DNA of 64,000 bases from Haloferax denitrificans ATCC 35960 (lineage in GTDB: Archaea > Halobacteriota > Halobacteria > Halobacteriales > Haloferacaceae): positions 62,001-126,000 of the forward strand of contig NZ_AOLP01000019.1 in the NCBI RefSeq assembly GCF_000337795.1, in the 5' to 3' direction. The notes under the pieces are model-generated. The model was not told the DNA's origin and did no database searches. It was given only the letters and a program-made list of their open reading frames with translations. Both the position numbers and the translations under genes were made by a program. This document shows, piece after piece, positions 15,063 through 22,724 of the stretch (positions are counted from its first letter, which is position 1; every line of letters begins with the position of its first letter).

Positions 15063-16205
15063 TTACTTCTGGAGCCAGTCGCCGATGGTGTTGCGGAGAA
15101 TCTCGCTGGTCCCCTCGTAAATCTCGTTGAGCTTCGCGTCGCGGTAGTAGCGCTCGGCGGCGAAGTCCTTGGTATAGCCGTAACCGCCGTGAATCTGGAT
15201 GCCCTCGTTGGCCACCTCGCGGCTGATTTCGCTGGCGTAGAGCTTCGCCTGCGCGGCCTCCTTGATGAACGTCTCGTCGCGCATCTTCAGGTCCGCGGCC
15301 TTGTGCATGAGGAGCGTCGCGGCCTGCACCTTCGTGTCCATGTCGGCGAGCTTGTGCTTGATGGCCTGGAAGTCTCCGATGGGCTGGTCGAACTGCTCGC
15401 GCTCGCCGGCGTACTTCACGGCGTCGTCGAGGGCGGCGCGGGCGATACCGATAGAGCGCGCCGCGATGGTGATGCGGCCGCCGTTGAGCGTCTTCAGCGC
15501 CTGCACGAAGCCGTCGCCCTCGTCGCCGAGGAGCCGGTCTTCGGGGACGCGCATGTCGTCGAAGCGGAGTTCGGCGGTCGGACAGCCCTTGTCGCCGAGT
15601 TTGTGCTCCGTGCCTTCCACGACGAAGCCGTCGTCCTCGTCGGGCCGGACGACGAACGACGAGATACCCTTGTTGCCCGCGTCGGGGTCAGTCTTGGCGA
15701 AGACGACGACCGTGTCGGCGACGGAACCGTTCGAAATCCAGAGCTTGCCGCCGTCGACGACGTACTCGTCGCCGTCTTTCTTCGCCGTGGTCTCCATGGC
15801 GGGCACGTCGCTACCCGCGCCGGGTTCGGAGAGCGCGAACGCGCCGATGTCGGTGCCCTCGTTGAGCGGGGTCAGGTAGGTCTGCTTCTGGTCTTCGTTC
15901 CCGAACTCGTAGAGCATGTTGCCGGCGAGGCTCGTGTGGGCGGCGACGATGGTGCCGAGGCCGCCGGAGCCGCGGGAAATCTCTTCGAGGCCGATGGCGT
16001 AAGAGTGGTAGTCGAGGCCGGCACCGCCGTACTCCTCGGGGAAGGGCATACCCATCAAGCCGAGTTCGCCCATCTCGGCCACGAGGTCGGCGGGGAACTC
16101 GTCGGTCTCGTCTATCTCCGCCGCGCGAGGCTTGACCTCCTCGTCGACGAACTCCGAGACCATCTCCTTGATTTGCTTCTGCTCCGCAGTGAGCGCGAAG
16201 TCCAT
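15063..16205 (-). CDS. acd: acyl-CoA dehydrogenase
   Basis: 380 residues from ATG 16205. I prefer this over ATG 16220 because the box A (CATAAG on the minus strand) lies ~28 nt upstream and MDFALTAEQ is the usual family start. Conserved features: FALSEPGAGSD (FAD/substrate region), the C-terminal IQIHGGYGYTKDF and the catalytic-Glu segment IYEGTSEI. It oxidises acyl-CoA to enoyl-CoA with FAD, passing electrons to ETF. Stands alone. Confidence 0.92.
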   Translation of the reverse strand: MDFALTAEQKQIKEMVSEFVDEEVKPRAAEIDETDEFPADLVAEMGELGLMGMPFPEEYGGAGLDYHSYAIGLEEISRGSGGLGTIVAAHTSLAGNMLYEFGNEDQKQTYLTPLNEGTDIGAFALSEPGAGSDVPAMETTAKKDGDEYVVDGGKLWISNGSVADTVVVFAKTDPDAGNKGISSFVVRPDEDDGFVVEGTEHKLGDKGCPTAELRFDDMRVPEDRLLGDEGDGFVQALKTLNGGRITIAARSIGIARAALDDAVKYAGEREQFDQPIGDFQAIKHKLADMDTKVQAATLLMHKAADLKMRDETFIKEAAQAKLYASEISREVANEGIQIHGGYGYTKDFAAERYYRDAKLNEIYEGTSEILRNTIGDWLQK

Positions 16206-16322
16206 ACGTGAGTCTGTCATCGACTATGCTTATGTTTTCTCCTGTGCCGCCGCCGAGCGCCGCTGGGTTCGGTTCCCCACGAGACTTTTTATCCCCCCTT
16301 CCGTAATACGGGTACGCTTCGA

Positions 16323-17399
16323 ATGTCTCGACACGCCGATGCCCGGCCACCGGCAACTGATGACGACCTCGATTGGTGTCACGATGCAGTTCAGGGGGTC
16401 TCTCGGACCTTCGCCCTCACGGTCGACGTCCTCGACGAACCGATGGCGTCGCACATCTGTATCGGATATCTCCTCTGTCGAATCGCCGACACCGTGGAGG
16501 ATTCGTCTTCAATCGCGCCCGACGAGCAGGCACACCTCCTTCGACTCTACGACCGCGCGCTCGACCCCGACGACGACACCACCGTCGACGAGTTCGTGCA
16601 CGCAGTACAGCCGCACCTCCCCCCGGAGGGCGAACAGTCCGACGACTGGATGGTCGTCGCCAACACCGCTCGGGTCTTCCGGACGTTCGAGGCGCTTCCG
16701 GAGGACGTTCGGGAGGCGGTCACGCCGCCGGTCCGCGAACTCGTCTCGGGCATGGCGATGTTCGTCGAACGCTACTCCCAGACCGGCGGGCTCCGCATCC
16801 AGTCCCGCGAGGAGTTAGAGGAGTACTGCTACTACGCCGCCGGCACCGTCGGCAACCTCATCACGAACCTCGTGACCCGCGGCAACATCGACAGCGAGCG
16901 CCGCTCGCGGCTCTACGACACCGCCGAGGAGTTCGGCCTGCTCCTCCAGCTCGTGAACATCGCGAAGGACGTCCACGACGACTACACCTCCGAGAACAAC
17001 GTCTACCTCCCCGCCGACTGGCTCGACGACGCCGGCGTCCCCCAAGAGGAGGTCGTCGCCCCCGAGCACAACGACCGGACGGCCTCGGTGGTCCAGCGGA
17101 CCGCCGACCACGCCAAGTCGTTCCTCGACGACGCCCAGACCTACTTGGAGACGGTGCCGCTCCGCGAGGGCAACACGCTCGCCGCGTGGGCGATTCCGTT
17201 CCTGCTCGCGGTCGGGACGCTCCGCGAACTCGTCGCCAACCCCGAACACGCGGTGACCGGCGAGGGCGTCAAAATCTCCCGCCAAGAGGTGTTCGCCGTC
17301 GTCACCGAGATGAACGGCTCCGGCTCCGAGTCGCTGGCGGAGATGCGCGAGATTATCTCGCGACAGCCGTTCCACCGGGCGACGACGAACGCCGACTGA
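16323..17399 (+). CDS. squalene/phytoene synthase family enzyme
   Basis: 358 residues with both Asp-rich prenyl-diphosphate motifs: DTVED near residue 56 and the downstream NIAKDVHDD near 215, plus SRTFALTVDVLDEP at the N-terminus and YCYYAAGTVGNL around 175. It condenses two prenyl diphosphates head-to-head. The YCYYAAGTVG stretch is closer to squalene synthases (YCHYVAGLVG) than to phytoene synthases, so a farnesyl-diphosphate farnesyltransferase role is likely. A box A (TTTTTATC near 16290) is ~27 nt upstream. Not linked to other carotenoid genes. Confidence 0.85.
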   Translation: MSRHADARPPATDDDLDWCHDAVQGVSRTFALTVDVLDEPMASHICIGYLLCRIADTVEDSSSIAPDEQAHLLRLYDRALDPDDDTTVDEFVHAVQPHLPPEGEQSDDWMVVANTARVFRTFEALPEDVREAVTPPVRELVSGMAMFVERYSQTGGLRIQSREELEEYCYYAAGTVGNLITNLVTRGNIDSERRSRLYDTAEEFGLLLQLVNIAKDVHDDYTSENNVYLPADWLDDAGVPQEEVVAPEHNDRTASVVQRTADHAKSFLDDAQTYLETVPLREGNTLAAWAIPFLLAVGTLRELVANPEHAVTGEGVKISRQEVFAVVTEMNGSGSESLAEMREIISRQPFHRATTNAD

Positions 17400-17610
17400 A
17401 GACACCGCCGCACCGTCGGTCGGGCCTCGGCTCCGTTTTCGCGTCTCTTCTCGCGCCGAGCGCCGCCAACGCGCCGAGCAACCGACCCTCGCGAGCGCCC
17501 TGTGTCGGAGCCGTCGCGGTCGCCGTCGGAGCCGCGGTTCGAGACCCATGCGGTCCCGTGACGAACGCAGTTTGGGAGGATTTTTAGTAACCCAAGCATA
17601 ACGGGCGTCT

Positions 17611-18459
17611 ATGAGTACCGAAGAAGCACACGACGACCACGGCCATCACCTGCCGGCGGTTCAGGACTGGCCGCGCGGCTTCGGCGAGGCGAGCTGGTGG
17701 CCGTTCGTCACCGCCGTCGGTGGCGCGGGCATCTACGCCGGTGCCGGGCTGTACGTCATGGGACAGGACGGAATCGTCGGCCAGACGGCGGGTCCCGCCG
17801 TGTTCATCGGCAGTATCTTCCTCTTCCTGGCCGGGCTCTACGGCTGGTTGTACCACGCGTTCGTGAGCCACTTCTGGTCGCGCGACGCGAACCAGAAGAG
17901 CGCATCGAAGCTCCGCTGGGGCATGATTGCCTTCCTCGGCTCCGAACTCGGGACGTTCGGCGCGCTGTTCACCTACTACTTCTTCATCCGCGCCGGGACG
18001 TGGCCGCCGCAGGAACTGCCGGAGCTAACCGGCTCGCTCGTGTTGGCGAACACCGCCATCCTCATCGTGTCCAGCTTCACGCTCCACTGGGCGCACGTCG
18101 CCATCCGCGAGGAGAACCACCGTAACTTCGTCCTCGGCCTCGCGGTCACCCTCCTGCTCGGCGTGGTGTTCATCGGCGGGCAGGTGTACGAGTACTACGA
18201 GTTCATCGTCCACTCGAACTTCTCTATCACCGACGGCATCTTCGGGTCGGCGTTCTACGGCCTCACCGGCCTGCACGGCCTCCACGTCAGCCTCGGCGCG
18301 GTGCTTCTCGGTATCGTCTTCGTCCGCGCGCTCCGCGGGCAGTACTCCGCCGAACGCCACGTCTCCGTCAGCACGGCCTCGATGTACTGGCACTTCGTGG
18401 ACGTCGTCTGGATCTTCCTCGTCGTCGTTCTCTACGTCGGCGCGGAAGTCGGCGCGTAA
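17611..18459 (+). CDS. coxC: cytochrome c/quinol oxidase subunit III
   Basis: 282 residues, seven hydrophobic segments. Family features: His-rich N-terminus (HDDHGHHLP), KLRWGMIAFLGSELGTFGAL, the conserved ...YGLTGLHGLHVSLGA and the final YWHFVDVVWIFLVVV. Part of a haem-copper terminal oxidase in the cytoplasmic membrane; subunits I and II are not in this window. Box A TTTTTAGTA lies ~28 nt upstream of the ATG. Confidence 0.93.
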   Translation: MSTEEAHDDHGHHLPAVQDWPRGFGEASWWPFVTAVGGAGIYAGAGLYVMGQDGIVGQTAGPAVFIGSIFLFLAGLYGWLYHAFVSHFWSRDANQKSASKLRWGMIAFLGSELGTFGALFTYYFFIRAGTWPPQELPELTGSLVLANTAILIVSSFTLHWAHVAIREENHRNFVLGLAVTLLLGVVFIGGQVYEYYEFIVHSNFSITDGIFGSAFYGLTGLHGLHVSLGAVLLGIVFVRALRGQYSAERHVSVSTASMYWHFVDVVWIFLVVVLYVGAEVGA

Positions 18460-18539
18460 CCGGACCGAACCCGCCTGTCGCCGCGACGCCGCGGCACCGA
18501 TTCTTTCGAAGCGCTCTGTCCTCTGAGAGCCGCGGCCGC

Positions 18540-20198
18540 TCACCCGAACTGTTCGTTGAACCGGTAGATGTCCTCGTCGATGCCGGCGACGACGAGGTCG
18601 TCGCCCGCTTCCACCCGGAACCCCGGTTCGATTTCGGTGACGAGGTCGCCGTTTCGCTCGACGGCGATGACGGTGCAGTTCGTCCGAGCGCGGACGTCTG
18701 CCCCGGCGAGGGTCCGCCCCACGAGGCCGGGGGCGTTCGTCCGGACGATTTCTATCTGGGACTGCGGGGCGATGACCTCCTCGTCGAGCACCGTCGAGGC
18801 GAGCATCCGCCCGGCGACCGTCGAGAGCGCGAGGACGTAGTCCGCGCCGGCCCGGTAGAGTTTGGCGATGCTTTCGGTCTCGTTGGCGCGGGCGATGACC
18901 TCCGTCTCCTCGGAGACGCGCTCGGAGACGAGCGTGGCGAAGACGGCCGTGGTGTCGTTGTCGAGCGCGAGGAGGACGCCGCGGGCCTCGGAGACGTTCG
19001 CTTCGGCGAGCGTCTGGGGGTCGGTGATGTCGCCGACGAGGTCCACGCCGGGTTTGTCCTGTTTGTCGACGACGAGGTGCGGGACGCCGGCGCTCGCCAG
19101 CGTCTCGGCCGCGGTGGAGCCGACCTCCCCGTATCCCGCGACGATGACGGTCCCGCGGCGGAAGCGCCGCGCCGACGACAGCGTCAGCGCGCGGAGCTCT
19201 TCGAGTTGCTTCTCGCGGCCGACGACGAGGAGGATGGTGTGTTCGTCGATGACGGCGTCCGGGCCGGGCGGGGAGACGAACTCCCCGGTGAACCACGCGC
19301 CGATGACGTTGACGCCGGTGACCTGCCCGATTCCGCTCTCGGCGATGCTCCGCCCCTCGACGGGACTGCCGCGCTGGACGAGCAACTCCGCGACCTCGAA
19401 GTCCTCGCCGATTTCGATGGCGTCGCCGAGTTCCGAGGAGATGGACGTGGTCGCCTTGCTCGCGAGACTCTCGCCGAGGAGCCGGCGCGGCGAGACGACC
19501 CGGTCGGCCCCGGCGTAGCGGTGGTAGTCGGCGACCTCGGGGTCCTCGATGAGGCTGACGACGCGGGCGTCCGGCGCGGCCTGCTTCGCGGCGAGGATGA
19601 TGCTCGCGTTCGTCTCGTCGTCGTCGTCGGCGACGATGGCGAGCGCCTCGGGCGCGTTCGCCGCCTCCAGCGACTCGACCTCTTCGGGGTCGCCGTGGAC
19701 GACCTCGTAGCCCTCGCCGTACAGCTCCTCGGCGCGGTCGCGGTCGGCTTCGAGAATCACGTAGGGGACGTCCATCGAGTCGAGTTCGTCCACGAGGGCG
19801 TCGCCGCGGGGGGTGAACGTGCAGATGACGACGTGGCCCGTGTGCGTCGACGCCGTCGGCGGCGCGGTCCGCAGGGCGTCTTCGACGAGCGGGACGAGAA
19901 ACAGCGGGAGCGTGAGAAAGACGGTCGTGACGCCCGTGAGTTGCATCAGAATCGACAGCGCGAGTAACGGCGGGTGGTCGACCCAAAACCGGGTCTGTTC
20001 GCCGTAGCCCGTCGTCGTGAACGTCTCGACGACGACGTGGACCGCCTGCAGGAAGGTGACGTCCTCGCCGGCGAAAAAGCCAGCCGCCCACTGGTACGCG
20101 ATAGAGAACGAGAGCATCAACAGCCCGGCACCCGCGAGATAGCGGCCGAGTCGTCGCTTCGCCTTCGACAACCCGGGGCCGTCGCCCGAAATAGACAT
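18540..20198 (-). CDS. potassium channel with two RCK (TrkA-N/TrkA-C) domains
   Basis: 552 residues from ATG 20198, placed 29 nt from a box A; the frame extends upstream but without signals. Two transmembrane helices flank a pore loop with the K+ selectivity filter TTTGYGE (residues 61-67). Two Rossmann RCK domains follow, starting near GHVVICTFTPRGDALVDEL and GTVIVAGYGEVGSTAAE, each with a TrkA-C part; the last ends VEAGDDLVVAGIDEDI. The first RCK has lost the usual GxGxxG, the second keeps GYGEVG. Ligand-gated K+ flux fits the high-salt-in lifestyle. Confidence 0.88.
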   Translation of the reverse strand: MSISGDGPGLSKAKRRLGRYLAGAGLLMLSFSIAYQWAAGFFAGEDVTFLQAVHVVVETFTTTGYGEQTRFWVDHPPLLALSILMQLTGVTTVFLTLPLFLVPLVEDALRTAPPTASTHTGHVVICTFTPRGDALVDELDSMDVPYVILEADRDRAEELYGEGYEVVHGDPEEVESLEAANAPEALAIVADDDDETNASIILAAKQAAPDARVVSLIEDPEVADYHRYAGADRVVSPRRLLGESLASKATTSISSELGDAIEIGEDFEVAELLVQRGSPVEGRSIAESGIGQVTGVNVIGAWFTGEFVSPPGPDAVIDEHTILLVVGREKQLEELRALTLSSARRFRRGTVIVAGYGEVGSTAAETLASAGVPHLVVDKQDKPGVDLVGDITDPQTLAEANVSEARGVLLALDNDTTAVFATLVSERVSEETEVIARANETESIAKLYRAGADYVLALSTVAGRMLASTVLDEEVIAPQSQIEIVRTNAPGLVGRTLAGADVRARTNCTVIAVERNGDLVTEIEPGFRVEAGDDLVVAGIDEDIYRFNEQFG

Positions 20199-20221
20199 AC
20201 TCCCGCTATGACCGCCGGTGG

Positions 20222-20228
20222 CTAAAAG
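20222..20228. promoter_or_regulatory. single AT island serving two divergent leaderless genes
   Basis: CTAAAAG on the plus strand is ~27 nt before ATG 20252; its complement CTTTTAG is ~27 nt before ATG 20198 on the minus strand. The two box A sites coincide, so the two promoters should compete. Confidence 0.5.
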
Positions 20229-20251
20229 CGTCCTGACGCGGTAGGAGTTCC

Positions 20252-20605
20252 ATGACCCGCCGCCGAGACGCCGCGCTCGCGGGGTCGGTGCTCGTTCCCG
20301 TCGCGGCCGCGGCGGTCCTCCTGCGGACGCCGGTGACGCCCGAGCCGGTCTTCGTCGGCGTCGTCGGGGCGCTCGCCCTCGAACTCGCGCTCTCGGTTCG
20401 GGCGTCGAGCGTCCGCAGACTGTGGGAGCGACGGGGCGTGCGAGTCGCGTCCGTCGCGCTCGCCATCGTTGGAACCGCACTCGGCGTCGCTATCCTCGGC
20501 CCGGCGTCGCTCCTCGTCGTCGCGGCCGGGCTCTCGACGTATCTGCTCCTCCTCGCGGTCGTCGAACTCCGAAGTCGCCGCTCCGGCCCCGAGCGCCGTC
20601 CGTGA
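20252..20605 (+). CDS. small membrane protein, 117 aa
   Basis: Four hydrophobic segments can be drawn (AGSVLVPVAAAAVLL, VFVGVVGALALELAL, VASVALAIVGTALGVAIL, LLVVAAGLSTYLLLLAVV) with Arg-rich loops and ends. Divergent from the K+ channel gene and sharing its promoter island. Function unknown. Confidence 0.6.
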   Translation: MTRRRDAALAGSVLVPVAAAAVLLRTPVTPEPVFVGVVGALALELALSVRASSVRRLWERRGVRVASVALAIVGTALGVAILGPASLLVVAAGLSTYLLLLAVVELRSRRSGPERRP

Positions 20606-20667
20606 TTCGGCCCCTCGAACCTGTTACACGGGAAATACTTAACCGAAATCCGTCCCCCAGTACGGGT

Positions 20668-20715
20668 ATGCGTAGCACAGCCTTCGACCGCCGAGGCGAC
20701 GGACGGCGACCGTGA
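20668..20715 (+). other. 15-codon leaderless upstream ORF coupled to the next gene
   Basis: A box A (ATACTTAA near 20636-20642) predicts transcription start at about 20667, i.e. at ATG 20668. This frame (15 codons) ends at TGA 20713-20715, overlapping the GTG start of the next gene by GTGA, the same overlap used between operon genes here. Confidence 0.4.
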
Positions 20716-21596
20716 CGGCCTCGGCCGACGGGGGTGCGACCCCACCGCCGACCCGCCGGACGAGACGCCGCGTGCTCGAAACCGGCGGGGCGGCGGCCGC
20801 GGCCACGCTGGCGTTCGGCGGACTGCTCGCGACCGAGTGGGTCTGGCTCGTCTCGCGGGCCGACCCCTCGCCGCAGACCGCCGCGGCGACGTGGGCCGCC
20901 GGGACCCTATTCGTCGTCGTCGGACTCTGCGCGTACGCCTACGCGAACGCGAACGAGAACGTCGCGCCCGGCGGCGGCGAGACGGCCGAGTCCGCGGCGG
21001 AGCCGGCCCGCGCCTACGACAGCCTCGGCGTGCCGACCGCGGTCACGCTCGCTCGCGGGTTTCTCGTCGCGGGGGTCGCCGGCGTCGCCGGCGTGGCGCT
21101 CCACGGGCCGCTGAGTCCGTCGTGGGCCTGGGCCGCCGCCGTCGGCTACGGCGTCGCCGCCGCGCTCGACGCGCTCGACGGGGCGCTCGCCCGCAGGCTC
21201 GACCGCGTCAGCCGACTCGGCGCGCGACTCGACACCGCGGTCGACGCCTTCGGTCTCCTCGTCGCCCCCCTCGCTGGCGTCCTCCTCGGCGAACTCGCGT
21301 GGTGGTACCTCTCGGTCGGCGCGGCGCGGTACGTGTTTCTCCTCGGCCTCAGGCTCCGCCAGCGGGCGGGCCGACCGACGTTCGACCTCCCGCCCCGCGC
21401 GTCGCGCCGCGTCCTCGCCGGCGTCCAGATGGCCGTCGTCCCGCTGGCGCTCGCGCCCGGCGTCTTCGACCCGTTGATGCCCCTCGTGACCGGGGTCGCG
21501 GCCGCGGCGCTCCTCGCCGGCTTCGCTCGGGACTGGGGCTACGTCTCGGGGCGACTCGGGAGCGAGGCCGACGGAGACGCGTCGGTCGCGGAGTAA
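20712..21596 (+). CDS. CDP-alcohol phosphatidyltransferase family protein
   Basis: 294 residues from GTG 20712. The signature DG-x2-AR ... G-x3-D-x3-D is present (DGALARR ... GARLDTAVDAFG) near the middle. The N-terminal ~100 residues add two extra hydrophobic segments before the catalytic domain, longer than plain PgsA/PssA enzymes. About seven membrane helices in all. It makes a phospholipid head-group linkage; the substrate is not evident. The start is unusual: GTG overlapping the stop of a 15-codon upstream frame. Confidence 0.78.
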   Translation: MTASADGGATPPPTRRTRRRVLETGGAAAAATLAFGGLLATEWVWLVSRADPSPQTAAATWAAGTLFVVVGLCAYAYANANENVAPGGGETAESAAEPARAYDSLGVPTAVTLARGFLVAGVAGVAGVALHGPLSPSWAWAAAVGYGVAAALDALDGALARRLDRVSRLGARLDTAVDAFGLLVAPLAGVLLGELAWWYLSVGAARYVFLLGLRLRQRAGRPTFDLPPRASRRVLAGVQMAVVPLALAPGVFDPLMPLVTGVAAAALLAGFARDWGYVSGRLGSEADGDASVAE

Positions 21597-22526
21597 TCAG
21601 TCGAGTTCGGCTAACACGTCGAGGTTGTGGGCGACGTACGCGAGTTCGTCGCCCGCGAGGGCGTCGTGTCGGGCGCGGAGCCACCCGTCGAGCGTCTCGC
21701 GGTCGACCGCGTCCGCCTCGCCGACCGCCTCGCCGACCGCCTCGCCGACCGACTCCTCGACGAAACCGAGGATGCGGTCGAGGAAGAGCCGCGCCTCGTC
21801 GTCGTGCGGCGGGTGGACGACCCAGTCGGAGCCGCCGGCCGCGACGACGGGCGCGCCGAGGTCCGGGAGCGCCGTGAGGAGGTCGGTGCCGGTGTCCGGG
21901 CCCGCGCGGTCGTCGCCGCGCATCGTCTCGTGGTACGCGCCGAGCACCGCGTCGTCGGCGGGGTGGCTCGGGCGGAACGCGGTTCGGCCGTCGAACGTGA
22001 TGGGCGCGTAAAAGAGGCCGTCGTCGGTCAGCCGCGAGAGGAGCGCGGCGACCGCGCGGCGAAGCGGGAGCACGTCGAGGACCGCGTGGGCGACCACGAG
22101 GTCGATGGCCTTCGGGAGGACCGCCATCGCCTCGAAGATGTCGCTCGTCACGTAGGTGAGAGAGACGGAGCGACCGTGGCGGTCGATGCGAAAGCCGTTC
22201 GACGTCGGCTCGGCGGTCCAGCCGGCGGCGCGCGCCCACTCGGCGAACGCCGCGGCCGCGTTGTCGGCCATCCCGCGCGTTCGGTCGACGAGGACGTACT
22301 TTATCTCGTCGTGCGCGTCGAAGACGCCCCACGAGAGGAGTCGCCGACACATCGCGCCCGTTCCAGCCCCGACCGAGACGACGCGAAGGGGCTCTCCCGA
22401 CCGCGACTCGGCGCGCGCCTCCAGCCGGTCTTCGAGGCTCGCCAGCGTCGGTCGGTGGAGCGCGCGGTCGTCTACGGACTCCTTCGCGCGGAGGTAGTGG
22501 ACGAACCGGTCGTCGTGGCTGGTCAC
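21597..22526 (-). CDS. class I SAM-dependent methyltransferase
   Basis: 309 residues from GTG 22526; a box A (TTATAC on the minus strand, 22550-22557) at ~-27 supports this start over the much longer frame. Motif I is RVVSVGAGTGAMCRRLL, with LVVAHAVLDVLP as the post-II segment. A VGEA tetrapeptide is repeated three times near the C-terminus (12-bp DNA repeat around 21715-21756). Substrate unknown. Tail-to-tail with the phosphatidyltransferase gene, no gap. Confidence 0.72.
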   Translation of the reverse strand: MTSHDDRFVHYLRAKESVDDRALHRPTLASLEDRLEARAESRSGEPLRVVSVGAGTGAMCRRLLSWGVFDAHDEIKYVLVDRTRGMADNAAAAFAEWARAAGWTAEPTSNGFRIDRHGRSVSLTYVTSDIFEAMAVLPKAIDLVVAHAVLDVLPLRRAVAALLSRLTDDGLFYAPITFDGRTAFRPSHPADDAVLGAYHETMRGDDRAGPDTGTDLLTALPDLGAPVVAAGGSDWVVHPPHDDEARLFLDRILGFVEESVGEAVGEAVGEADAVDRETLDGWLRARHDALAGDELAYVAHNLDVLAELD

Positions 22527-22724
22527 GACCGACTCGTCTCGGCGGACTCGTATAACCGTTCTCCCGGCTCGGCCCGACTCCGCCCGGCCCGACTTCCGAC
22601 CCGTCCGACCTCGGGCGCGGCGAGCGAATCGGTCACAGCGGACACGCTCAAGTGTGAACTGAGCTAAACGTTCACTCGATTCGCCCGGAAAGTATTTGAT
22701 TCGGTTCCGGTGATGTAACGCCAA

